Both the position numbers and the translations under genes were made by a program. From the NCBI RefSeq assembly GCF_012030425.1, contig NZ_JAAUVN010000003.1:310001-374000 (forward strand): a DNA stretch of 64,000 nt. Direction: 5' to 3'. This document shows, piece after piece, positions 41,586 through 50,063 of the stretch. The DNA comes from Sphingobacterium sp. B16(2022). Its GTDB lineage: Bacteria; Bacteroidota; Bacteroidia; Sphingobacteriales; Sphingobacteriaceae. Position 1 is the stretch's first letter; each line of letters starts with the position of its first letter. A model generated the notes under the pieces. It did no database searches. It worked only from the letters and a program-made list of their open reading frames with translations, and was not told the DNA's origin.

Positions 41586-44471
41586 ATGCAACAAACAAAG
41601 TTATCTTCATCACACCGAATTGTTTATTCAATCTGCGAACATCCTTACTTGGGCTATTTAATAGAACCACATGTGGTTAAGTTAAATCCAAATGGGACAT
41701 ATTCACTTCGATATCAACGCGTATTTAGCAATACAGTCAATGAATATGCGCAAGCGGTCGATGAATTGGATTATAAATTAATCCGATTATTAGATGAAAT
41801 TGAGCAAACAAGCCTTATTAAAAAGTTCCATAAAAAAGCAATAAGACCCGTAGACTTTTTTTCAAAAGTATTTGATAAAAATCTGTATGAATTATTAAGA
41901 ACAAAAATTGATCAGGTATTGTTACAATTCTTTGCCCTTGTTGGAGAGAAGCCTATATTCCTCATGAGCAAAGATGGTTATCCTGCAGATCAAAAACTAT
42001 TGATCGCTCCTCAACCCGCTTCCGTACTTTTCCATTTTAGAAGAAATGAAGAGGAAACCCGCTATTTTCCAACGATTAAATATGAAGACCATCGTATGGA
42101 ATTCATGTTTAAGAACGCACAAGTCATTGTCAATGAACAAGCTTGGCTACTTTTAAACAATACCCTATTCCACTTCGACCAACAATTAGAGGGGAAAAAA
42201 CTCAGCCCTTTTTTAAATAAAAGATTCATATCTGTATCCAGAAGTACCGAGAAAAAATATTTTGAAACTTTTGTTTGTAGCTTAATAGAGAAATATAATG
42301 TATATGCTGAAGGCTTTGAGATCAAAACCCATCAACATAATGCCAACCCAATATTAAAATTAATCTATCATGAGGAAGGTGATTCGCATGTTGAATTGCA
42401 GTTTCAATATGGGCCTTATATCTTTTCGTCTGGAAAAGACAATAAGGTCAATGTACGTATGGAATATGATGAGGAAAATGATCTGTATACTTTCCATCGT
42501 ATAAAAAGATCGATTATTTGGGAAGAAAATCAGGCAAAGATCATTACTGAGCTTGGTTTAGAAAAACTATATCCCCACTCTAATGATTTACTGCCAAAAG
42601 AAATACTTGGAAAACGGCCTTCTATTTTTGATTGGATAAGTCAAAATGATTTGGTATTGCGGGAAAAAGGGTTTGAAATCATTCAGGATGTAGCCGAAAA
42701 GAAATTCTTCATCGGCCAAACTTCCATTGATATATCCATCAATGAGGATAACGACTGGTTTGATATCAAAGCGATCGCAAAATTTGGTCCTTTTGAAATT
42801 CCTTTTATTCAATTGCGCCATCATATCCTTCATAACATTAAAGAATTTACTTTACCCAATGGAGAGATTGCGATGATACCTGAAGAGTGGTTTGCACAAT
42901 ACAATCACTTATTTCAATTCTCTAGGGATAAGAATGAATTAAAATTAAATAAAATTCATCTGGGTTTGCTGTATGAAATCAGTGAACATACAGAACTTAC
43001 CTTTAGTCGAAAATTAAAAAAATTAGCTGATTTCGAAGAAATCGCTGATGCACCATTACCTAAAAATTTTCATGGTCAACTCCGACCTTATCAAAGGGCT
43101 GGCTACAATTGGTTCAATTTCTTACAGCAATATAAATTTGGAGGATGCTTGGCAGATGATATGGGTCTTGGTAAGACTATTCAAACATTAGCCCTACTGC
43201 AACATCAAAAAGAAATATTAATAGCAGACCATGCTGTCAGAACATCTTTACTAATATTGCCAACCTCATTAATTTACAATTGGCAAAATGAGGCTACTAA
43301 ATTTGCTCCTGATCTTAAGATTTATCTGCATACGGGAAATAATAGATTAAAAGACCCACAGTTGCTTTCTCCGTATGATCTGGTCATTACTACATATGGT
43401 ATCACTCGTATTGATGAGGAATTTTTAAATCAGTTTTACTTCAACTATATCATCCTAGATGAAAGTCAAAACATTAAAAATCCAACATCAAAATCATTTA
43501 AAGCGATCAAAAGTCTAAAAAGTCAACATAAATTAGCATTAAGCGGAACACCCGTAGAAAATTCAGTTTCTGATTTATGGACACAGATGCATTTTACAAA
43601 TCCAGGCCTCTTGGGTAGTTATACTTATTTTCAAAAAGAATTTGTTCAACCAATCGAAAAGAAAAAGGATGAAGAAAAAGCAAAAAGACTTCAAACTATA
43701 GTTAAACCGTTCATTTTACGTAGAACTAAAGATCAAGTAGCAACGGAATTACCTCCAAAAACGGAACAGGTCCTTTACTGCGAAATGTCAGAGAAACAGC
43801 ATGAACTGTATGAAAAGGTTAAATCGGAATATCGTAATGCCATTTTAGACAATCAGCTCGCAGGAAAAGCAAAATCAAATCAGATCGCATTATTACAAGG
43901 ATTGATTAAATTGAGACAACTTGCCAACCACCCGAAAATGGTTGATCAGGAATACACAGGCAATTCGGGTAAATTCGATACTGTCATAGAAACACTTGAA
44001 AAAGTACTTCAAAATGGTAATAAAGTATTGATTTTCTCTCAATTCGTCAAGCAGTTGAATATTTTCAGAAGCTATTTTGACAAAAAAAGTATTAATTATG
44101 CCTACTTGGATGGAAGCACAAAAAATAGGGACGAAGCTGTTAGTCAATTTAGAGAAGATAAAGACACCAAGCTGTTTTTAATATCCATCAAAGCCGGCGG
44201 TGTAGGCCTAAACCTTATTGAAGCGGACTACGTATTTATTTTAGATCCATGGTGGAATCCTGCTGTGGAGCAACAAGCTGTTGATAGATCCCACCGTATT
44301 GGACAAACAAAAAATGTCTTTATATACAAATTCATCTCAAAAGATACTGTCGAAGAGAAAATACTTGCAATGCAAAACAGGAAGCGTTCCATTGCTCAAA
44401 GTTTAATTACCACTGAAGAAAGTTTTATCAAATCACTCTCTTCAGAAGATATTCAAGAGCTACTGGGTTAG
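41586..44471 (+). CDS. SNF2-family DEAD/DEAH helicase
   Basis: In this 961-residue protein the first ~500 residues are a poorly conserved accessory region. The SNF2 motor follows: 'LRPYQRAGYNWFNFLQQYKFGGCLADDMGLGKTIQTLAL' (Walker A near 523-531), motif II 'ILDESQNIKN' near 624, 'LALSGTPVENSVSDLW', then helicase C-terminal motifs 'FSQFVKQLNIF', 'LISIKAGGVGLNLIEADYVFILDPWWNPAVEQQAVDRSHRIGQ'. It is an ATP-driven DNA translocase that probably remodels protein-DNA complexes. No restriction or defence gene is adjacent. Confidence 0.93.
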   Translation: MQQTKLSSSHRIVYSICEHPYLGYLIEPHVVKLNPNGTYSLRYQRVFSNTVNEYAQAVDELDYKLIRLLDEIEQTSLIKKFHKKAIRPVDFFSKVFDKNLYELLRTKIDQVLLQFFALVGEKPIFLMSKDGYPADQKLLIAPQPASVLFHFRRNEEETRYFPTIKYEDHRMEFMFKNAQVIVNEQAWLLLNNTLFHFDQQLEGKKLSPFLNKRFISVSRSTEKKYFETFVCSLIEKYNVYAEGFEIKTHQHNANPILKLIYHEEGDSHVELQFQYGPYIFSSGKDNKVNVRMEYDEENDLYTFHRIKRSIIWEENQAKIITELGLEKLYPHSNDLLPKEILGKRPSIFDWISQNDLVLREKGFEIIQDVAEKKFFIGQTSIDISINEDNDWFDIKAIAKFGPFEIPFIQLRHHILHNIKEFTLPNGEIAMIPEEWFAQYNHLFQFSRDKNELKLNKIHLGLLYEISEHTELTFSRKLKKLADFEEIADAPLPKNFHGQLRPYQRAGYNWFNFLQQYKFGGCLADDMGLGKTIQTLALLQHQKEILIADHAVRTSLLILPTSLIYNWQNEATKFAPDLKIYLHTGNNRLKDPQLLSPYDLVITTYGITRIDEEFLNQFYFNYIILDESQNIKNPTSKSFKAIKSLKSQHKLALSGTPVENSVSDLWTQMHFTNPGLLGSYTYFQKEFVQPIEKKKDEEKAKRLQTIVKPFILRRTKDQVATELPPKTEQVLYCEMSEKQHELYEKVKSEYRNAILDNQLAGKAKSNQIALLQGLIKLRQLANHPKMVDQEYTGNSGKFDTVIETLEKVLQNGNKVLIFSQFVKQLNIFRSYFDKKSINYAYLDGSTKNRDEAVSQFREDKDTKLFLISIKAGGVGLNLIEADYVFILDPWWNPAVEQQAVDRSHRIGQTKNVFIYKFISKDTVEEKILAMQNRKRSIAQSLITTEESFIKSLSSEDIQELLG

Positions 44472-44482
44472 TTGCTCAAAAA

Positions 44483-44510
44483 AAGCCCCCATACAACGCA
44501 TGGGGGGCTT
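44483..44510. terminator. Bidirectional terminator between the SNF2 gene and gltX
   Basis: A GC-rich stem with arms rich in C and G (44483-44492 and 44500-44510, seven-base loop, one bulged G) has an A run on its left. It lies between convergent genes. Confidence 0.85.
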
Positions 44511-44529
44511 ATCATATATATCAGTGCTC

Positions 44530-46056
44530 TTATTCAGCTGTAAAAGCTACTAAAGCTTTATTAACACGAGCTATTACTTCTTCTTGTCCTAATAATGAAA
44601 CGATTTGGAACACATCTGGACCAAATTTACCTCCCACTAACATAATACGGAAAGGCATCATCAATTCACCCATTTTCATGCCTGACTCCTGAATAGCACC
44701 TTTAAAGTACGCTTCCAATGCTGAAGCATCCCAAGACTCAAATTTACCAAATTCGCTATTAACTTTCTGAAAGAAATCCGTTTTCTCAGCAGACCATTTA
44801 GGTTTAACAGCAGCTAGGTCATAATTTTCTGGTTGTACAAAGAAGAATGATGCTTGTTCCCAAAAATCCGAAACAAAAGTCAAACGCTCTTTCACTGCAC
44901 TTAAAACTTCAGTAACAAAATGATCGTCTACCTTTTGCACGTTATGCAATGTTAACAGGGCTTTAATCTGTGGCAATAAATCCTCGTTAGACGATTTTTT
45001 GATCCACTCATGGTTGAACCATTTCGCCTTTTCAAAATCAAATTTTGCTCCAGCTTTACTAATACGCTCTACCGAGAATTTTGCGATCAATTCATCTAAA
45101 GAAAACAATTCTTGTTCTGTGCCATCATTCCATCCCAGTACACCTAACATATTGACAAATGCTTCCGGCAAAAATCCCATTTCACGGAATCCCTGCGTTA
45201 CAGTCTCTGATTGCGCATCTTTCCAATTCATAGCATACACAGGAAAACCTAATCGGTCACCATCACGCTTACTCAATTTACCATTACCATCGGGCTTCAA
45301 TATTAATGGTAAATGTGCCCATTTTGGCATTTCATCATTCCATCCTAAATATTCCCATAATAAAACATGTACAGGAGCAGAAGGTAACCATTCTTCCCCT
45401 CGGAAAACGTGAGAAATCTCCATTGCTTTGTCATCGACGACAACAGCTAAGTGATAAGTAGGCATTCCATCAGCTTTTAACAAAACCTTATCATCAATAA
45501 GATTAGTATCAAAACTTACTTGTCCACGAATCATATCATTAAAAGAAACGGTTTCATCTGTTGGTACTTTGATACGAACCGTATGGGGTGTACCTGCGGC
45601 TAATAGTTCTGCTGTTTCTTCTTGTGATAAACTTAATGAATTTCTAAGTTTCAATCTATTTTCATGGCTGTAACGGAAATTCGGTTGTTCTTTTCGTTGT
45701 TCATCCAATTCAGCCGAAGTATCAAATGCATAATAAGCATATCCCTTTTCTATCAATTGTTCCGCAAATTGGCGATAAGAAGGTTTTCGTTCACTTTGAC
45801 GATAGGGTCCAAAATCGCCACCTTTAAGAGGACTTTCATCTGGTGTTAAGCCACACCAAGCTAAACATTCATTAATATATTCTTCTGCACCAGCAACAAA
45901 TCGTGTCTGATCAGTATCTTCAACACGCAAAATAAAATCTCCTTGATGTTTACGCGCGTACAAATAATTAAATAAAGCTGTACGAACTCCTCCAAGGTGC
46001 AATCCACCTGTAGGACTTGGTGCAAAACGCACTCTTACTTTTCTTTCAGAACTCAT
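44530..46056 (-). CDS. gltX: Glutamyl-tRNA synthetase
   Basis: The 508-residue class I synthetase charges tRNA-Glu. 'RVRFAPSPTGGLHLGGVRTALFNYLYAR' holds the HIGH-type motif at about 19-22, and 'GKLSKRDGDRLGF' the KMSKS-type motif near 260-265. 'LRVEDTDQTR' and 'HVFRGEEWLPSAPVHVLL' are GluRS blocks. The -7 box ends four bases before the ATG, the same arrangement as glnS in this window. Confidence 0.97.
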   Translation of the reverse strand: MSSERKVRVRFAPSPTGGLHLGGVRTALFNYLYARKHQGDFILRVEDTDQTRFVAGAEEYINECLAWCGLTPDESPLKGGDFGPYRQSERKPSYRQFAEQLIEKGYAYYAFDTSAELDEQRKEQPNFRYSHENRLKLRNSLSLSQEETAELLAAGTPHTVRIKVPTDETVSFNDMIRGQVSFDTNLIDDKVLLKADGMPTYHLAVVVDDKAMEISHVFRGEEWLPSAPVHVLLWEYLGWNDEMPKWAHLPLILKPDGNGKLSKRDGDRLGFPVYAMNWKDAQSETVTQGFREMGFLPEAFVNMLGVLGWNDGTEQELFSLDELIAKFSVERISKAGAKFDFEKAKWFNHEWIKKSSNEDLLPQIKALLTLHNVQKVDDHFVTEVLSAVKERLTFVSDFWEQASFFFVQPENYDLAAVKPKWSAEKTDFFQKVNSEFGKFESWDASALEAYFKGAIQESGMKMGELMMPFRIMLVGGKFGPDVFQIVSLLGQEEVIARVNKALVAFTAE

Positions 46057-46060
46057 GACA

Positions 46061-46088
46061 CAAAATTACCACAAAATTTTCATTTCAA
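46061..46088 (-). promoter_or_regulatory. Promoter of gltX, positioned for a leaderless message
   Basis: On the minus strand TTG (46086-46088) and TAATTTTG (46061-46068) are 17 bases apart. The -7 box ends four bases before the ATG at 46056, so transcription should begin at or beside the start codon. Confidence 0.5.
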
Positions 46089-46217
46089 TGAAACTATAGC
46101 ACTGATAACCACAATAAAATAATAAAACAGGGAGTTTATGAATAGATAAATGTTGCCGATAAAGGTAAATTTCATTTAATTACTTAATTTGCGGCAACAA
46201 GATTCCTGATCACTTAT

Positions 46218-47447
46218 ATGAATCCGTATCAATACAACCAACAACGTTGGAAATTTTTCTTGCTTATTTTCGCGGCCATCATCGCGGCGGCTTCGCTTTT
46301 GTACACAAATTACCTTGTTCGAAATTTATCAAAGGTAGAGCGAACAAAAGCAGAAGTATGGGCAATGAGTACAAAAAGTATTATGACCATGCCAGATGTT
46401 GACGATGAATTTATAACGTTCGTCTACTCGGTAAGAGATAGTCTAGCAGTTCCTGCAATCATTACCGATGAAAAGGATAATATTGTATTCTGGAGGGATT
46501 TAGATTCGACCAAAACCAACATTAAAACAACAGCAAAAGATAGCTCGAACCATCATTTGGATTACGATCCACATTACTTTGAGAAGCAACTCAATTTCAT
46601 GAAGAAAAGCCATGCTCCTATTATTTTAAATTTAGACAATGGAGCAAAATGGATGGTATATTACAAAGACTCCTGGTTTCTACAACAACTTCGTGTGTTT
46701 CCTTATATTCAGTTATCATTAATCGCTATCTTTCTAATTATTGGATATACCGTCTTTAATTCTATTCGAAAATCAGAACAGAATTTAGTCTGGGTAGGTT
46801 TGACTAAGGAAGCTGCTCATCAGCTCGGTACACCGATTTCTTCATTAATGGGCTGGGTTGAGCTTATTAAATTAAAGTTCGATGCAGAAGATGACGAAAC
46901 TTTAAATGAGATGGAAAATGACATTAAACGTTTAGAAATCGTCGCCGATCGCTTTTCCAAAATTGGTTCAACACCTGTTCTTCACAATGCGAATGTTTAT
47001 GAGGTGATAGCCGCTTACATTCGTTACTTCAAAGTAAGAACAAGTGACAAGATTCTCTTCGAGCTCACGGGTGACAAACATGTTGAAGCGAAACTAAACA
47101 TTCCCTTATTTGATTGGATTATTGAGAATCTTCTGAAAAACGCCGTTAACGCAATTGCATCAGAAGGAAAGATAACTGTTAAAATATCTGAAAATATTGC
47201 GAAAGAGGAAATTTTTATAGACATTAGTGATACAGGTAAAGGAATTCCCAGATCAAATTTTGAAACGGTATTTCAACCAGGTTTCACCACGCGCAAACGA
47301 GGGTGGGGATTGGGACTGAGTTTAACCAAAAGAATGGTACATTATCATCAAGGCCACATTTTTGTCAAAGACTCGGAAATAGGAAAAGGAACAACATTTA
47401 GAATAATATTAAAAAGTAATCTAACATATGAACCCACTGAAATCTGA
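46218..47447 (+). CDS. Sensor histidine kinase
   Basis: The 409-residue protein has a membrane helix at 12-30, a periplasmic sensor region of about 130 residues, and a second helix at 162-180. The kinase core follows directly without a HAMP domain: phospho-acceptor His201 in 'TKEAAHQLGTPISSLMGW', N box 'ENLLKNAVNAI', G1 'DISDTGKGIP' and G2 'GWGLGLSL'. No response regulator is adjacent. It overlaps the DinB gene by 20 bases, and that gene overlaps the next, so all three are probably co-translated. Confidence 0.92.
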   Translation: MNPYQYNQQRWKFFLLIFAAIIAAASLLYTNYLVRNLSKVERTKAEVWAMSTKSIMTMPDVDDEFITFVYSVRDSLAVPAIITDEKDNIVFWRDLDSTKTNIKTTAKDSSNHHLDYDPHYFEKQLNFMKKSHAPIILNLDNGAKWMVYYKDSWFLQQLRVFPYIQLSLIAIFLIIGYTVFNSIRKSEQNLVWVGLTKEAAHQLGTPISSLMGWVELIKLKFDAEDDETLNEMENDIKRLEIVADRFSKIGSTPVLHNANVYEVIAAYIRYFKVRTSDKILFELTGDKHVEAKLNIPLFDWIIENLLKNAVNAIASEGKITVKISENIAKEEIFIDISDTGKGIPRSNFETVFQPGFTTRKRGWGLGLSLTKRMVHYHQGHIFVKDSEIGKGTTFRIILKSNLTYEPTEI

Positions 47448-47976
47448 TGAATACCCAGCGGTGTATTCCACGTACATTGAGACCGTTGTCGGCGATGTCA
47501 TGGAAGTACTGGAAGAACAAATTTTATCCTTTCCAGCGTTCCTAGATACCATACCTGAAGAAAAAGGCGATTACCGTTATGCTGAAGATAAATGGTCTAT
47601 TAAAGAGGTTATAGGGCATATTTTGGATAATGAACGTATTATGGCTTACCGTGCCCTGCGCTTCTCTCGAAATGATATGAAAGAACTTTTGGGGTATGAT
47701 CAAGAATACTTTATCCAAAACTCAAGATATAGCGAACGCACATTAGCCTCTCTAAGTAAAGAATTTGTACATCTTAGAAAAGCAAATATGTTTCTTTTCG
47801 AAAACTTCAATGAGGCAGAATTGGAGAGAAAAGGAATGGCGTCAGAAAGACTTACAAGTGTAAAAGCTTTATTATATGTGATTGCCGGACACCTAAATCA
47901 TCACCGCATAATTATTCAAGAGCGTTATTTCAACTCAAACAATGTCCATGATTTGGTTTCAGAATTACAGCATTGA
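47428..47976 (+). CDS. DinB/YfiT-type metal-binding four-helix protein
   Basis: The 182-residue protein has the DinB_2 pattern: 'YRYAEDKWSIKEVIGHILDNERIMAYRALRFSRND' with the first His near residue 67, and 'LYVIAGHLNHHRIIIQERY' with the other His ligands near 157-161. These coordinate a divalent metal in structural homologues. Some members are bacillithiol-dependent transferases. The specific reaction here is unknown. It overlaps both neighbours (20 and 35 bases). Confidence 0.9.
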   Translation: MNPLKSDEYPAVYSTYIETVVGDVMEVLEEQILSFPAFLDTIPEEKGDYRYAEDKWSIKEVIGHILDNERIMAYRALRFSRNDMKELLGYDQEYFIQNSRYSERTLASLSKEFVHLRKANMFLFENFNEAELERKGMASERLTSVKALLYVIAGHLNHHRIIIQERYFNSNNVHDLVSELQH

Positions 47977-48367
47977 GCAGATAAACGGTATCCTCTCTCA
48001 ATATATGACCGGTCTGCTCGAAATTAAAGCGACGGCAATCGATAGTCATTCCATTACTGCAACGATGCCCGTGAATGACAAAACAAGACAGCCATTTGGA
48101 ATCCTGCATGGCGGAGCATCTGTTGTACTAGCCGAATCAATAGGAAGTATCGCATCCAATCTGATTATTGATCCAGATATTTATAAAGGCGTGGGATTGG
48201 AGATTAATGCTAATCATTTAAGACCAGTTGCTACAGGATTAGTAACCGCAGTTTGTACAGCCGTACACATTGGCAAACAAACTCATATTTGGGATGTACG
48301 AATTGCAGATGAATCGGGTAACTTAAATTGTATTTCCAGATTGACAGTCGCTATTATACCAAAATAA
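47942..48367 (+). CDS. Hotdog-fold thioesterase (PaaI/MenI type)
   Basis: The 141-residue protein has the hotdog signature 'KTRQPFGILHGGASVVLAESIGSIASNL' with the catalytic region HGG near 67-69 and Glu in 'LAESIGS', and 'LEINANHLRPVATGLVTAVCTAVHIGKQTHIWDVRI'. Such enzymes hydrolyse acyl-CoA thioesters, and MenI cleaves dihydroxynaphthoyl-CoA in menaquinone synthesis. No men genes are nearby, so the substrate is open. An alternative start is the ATG at 47948. It ends the overlapping three-gene operon. Confidence 0.9.
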   Translation: MSMIWFQNYSIEQINGILSQYMTGLLEIKATAIDSHSITATMPVNDKTRQPFGILHGGASVVLAESIGSIASNLIIDPDIYKGVGLEINANHLRPVATGLVTAVCTAVHIGKQTHIWDVRIADESGNLNCISRLTVAIIPK

Positions 48368-48698
48368 AATTATTTTAAAACATTTATTCTTATTACTTGT
48401 CTTAAATATAAATGAAGCCAACTGGATTGGTTTACAAATACGGTTTTTACAAGAAAGGAGTATTATACTAGGTATAATGCTCCTTTTTTCTAATGAAAAT
48501 ATTACTAAATAATCTCAAAAACCACTTCTTTTTATTTCCTATATTGAATTTATTTAATTAGTCTTGTAATGGAAAGCATGATTTTTTATTATAAACCAAT
48601 ATCAATCGATTGTGTAAGCACATCTTGAATAGAGACACTATAAAAATCATTATTTTCTAATTTTATAATCTAAAAAACAATTAATTGATACTAAAAAA
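48368..48698. other. 331-base intergenic region before the sugar transporter
   Basis: The left part holds a strong terminator (48454-48490). The right part is very AT-rich and should contain the transporter promoter, but I see no perfect TANNTTTG box. A small imperfect hairpin (AAGCCAAC/TTGGTTT) precedes the terminator. No ORF, tRNA or riboswitch is recognisable. Confidence 0.6.
48454..48490 (+). terminator. Terminator after the histidine-kinase operon
   Basis: A 15-bp stem with one G-T pair and a three-base loop (arms 48454-48468 and 48472-48486) runs into a T tract. Confidence 0.88.
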
Positions 48699-49994
48699 AT
48701 GAATTCTCAACCAAATTCAGGAAAAACAGCATTTCGCCCCATGGCTATGTGTTGTGCCTTATTCTTCATTTTAGGATTTGTCACTTGGGCAAATGGAACA
48801 CTTATCCCATTCTTAAAGATTGCCTGTAATTTAGAAACAGATTTACAAGCCTTTTTTGTAACATTTGCTTCTTACATCGCTTACTTCTTTTTAGCAATCC
48901 CAAGTTCTTGGATTTTGAAAAAAATTGGTTTTAAAAATGGATTAGTTCTCAGCTTAATTTTACTTGGAGTTGGTTCTTTAATTTTCATTCCTGCTGCAGA
49001 TGGTAGAAGCTATATTCTTTTCTTAACAGGAATTTTTGTTCAAGGTTCTGCAATGGCATTACTACAAACTGCTGTTAACCCATATTTAAGTATCATTGGC
49101 CCTATTGACAGTGCTGCACAAAGAATATCTATTGCTGGCTTTTTCAATAAATCTGCAGGTATTATTGTTCCATTAATATTTGGTACATTATTCTTAAAAG
49201 ATTCTTCTGCTATAACAGCTAAATTGGATGCCGCGGTAGATATGGAAGCTAAAAATGCCATTCTAGATTCTTTATTACAACGCGTACATACACCATACAT
49301 TACGTTAGCTGTTATCTTCGTTTTATTTGCGATCGTTATTAAAATAACACATTTACCTGAGGTGGATGTAAATGCAGAAGAAGAACATACTGATGAGAAT
49401 GGGGCAGTTATTCTTAAAGAGAAAAAAACAAGTGTATTCCAATTCCCACACCTATTCTTAGGCTCTTTAGCTATCTTTTTCTGTGTTGCTGTAGAAGTAA
49501 TGGCTGGAGATATTATTGGTGTTTATGCAAGAGAATTAAATATCCATGGTGCATTAGTTACCTATGCGACAACATTCACATTAGGATGTATGCTTTTAGG
49601 TTACATTGTTGGTATTATTGCAATACCAAAATTTGTTTCTCAACAATTAGCATTACGAGTTTGTACTATTGTTGGTATTTTATTCACTGTTATTTCTGTA
49701 TTTACAACTGGAATCACTTCATTCATTTTCGTTGCCCTTTTAGGTATTGCCAATTCTTTAATGTGGCCTGCTATTTTCCCACTAGGTATTAAAGGTCTAG
49801 GCCGTTTTACTAAAACAGGATCAGCCATCATGATTATGGGTATTGCCGGAGGAGCTATTTGGCCTCTAATTTATGGTTACTTAAAAGATAATTTACATGT
49901 TGACTTTCAACATGCATTTCTTTATGCTATGGTTCCTGCTTATCTGTATATCTTATACTTCGCAACAAAGGGCCACAGAGTCGGACAGAAATAA
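48699..49994 (+). CDS. FucP/GluP-type sugar:proton symporter (MFS)
   Basis: The 431-residue protein has about 12 membrane helices and the FucP-subfamily opening 'ALFFILGFVTWANGTLIPFLK' near residues 20-40, plus 'QGSAMALLQTAVNPYL' and 'IANSLMWPAIFPLGIKGLGRFTKTGSAIMIMGIAGGAI'. A hydrophilic loop separates helices 6 and 7 (about residues 222-245). The next gene encodes a GH123/DUF4091 glycosidase, so the cargo is probably an N-acetylated or related hexose. Glucose, galactose or fucose cannot be excluded. Confidence 0.93.
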   Translation: MNSQPNSGKTAFRPMAMCCALFFILGFVTWANGTLIPFLKIACNLETDLQAFFVTFASYIAYFFLAIPSSWILKKIGFKNGLVLSLILLGVGSLIFIPAADGRSYILFLTGIFVQGSAMALLQTAVNPYLSIIGPIDSAAQRISIAGFFNKSAGIIVPLIFGTLFLKDSSAITAKLDAAVDMEAKNAILDSLLQRVHTPYITLAVIFVLFAIVIKITHLPEVDVNAEEEHTDENGAVILKEKKTSVFQFPHLFLGSLAIFFCVAVEVMAGDIIGVYARELNIHGALVTYATTFTLGCMLLGYIVGIIAIPKFVSQQLALRVCTIVGILFTVISVFTTGITSFIFVALLGIANSLMWPAIFPLGIKGLGRFTKTGSAIMIMGIAGGAIWPLIYGYLKDNLHVDFQHAFLYAMVPAYLYILYFATKGHRVGQK

Positions 49995-50012
49995 AAAATA
50001 CTAATTACAATC

Positions 50013-50047
50013 AAATAGCGATTATTTTTAAGAAATAATCGCTATTT
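50013..50047 (+). terminator. Hairpin between the transporter and the GH123 gene
   Basis: A perfect 15-bp stem with a five-base loop (arms 50013-50027 and 50033-50047) ends in TTTT, 16 bases before the next ATG. It may end or attenuate the transporter transcript, or stabilise its 3' end within an operon. Confidence 0.65.
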
Positions 50048-50063
50048 TCTTATCCACCTAAAT

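Noticed and set aside
44999..45412. 137-codon ORF antisense to gltX
   Set aside because: The composition is that of an antisense shadow of a conserved gene, with no promoter or domain.
48368..48453. Possible small RNA or tRNA before the terminator at 48454
   Set aside because: Only a short imperfect hairpin is present. There is no cloverleaf and no promoter box.
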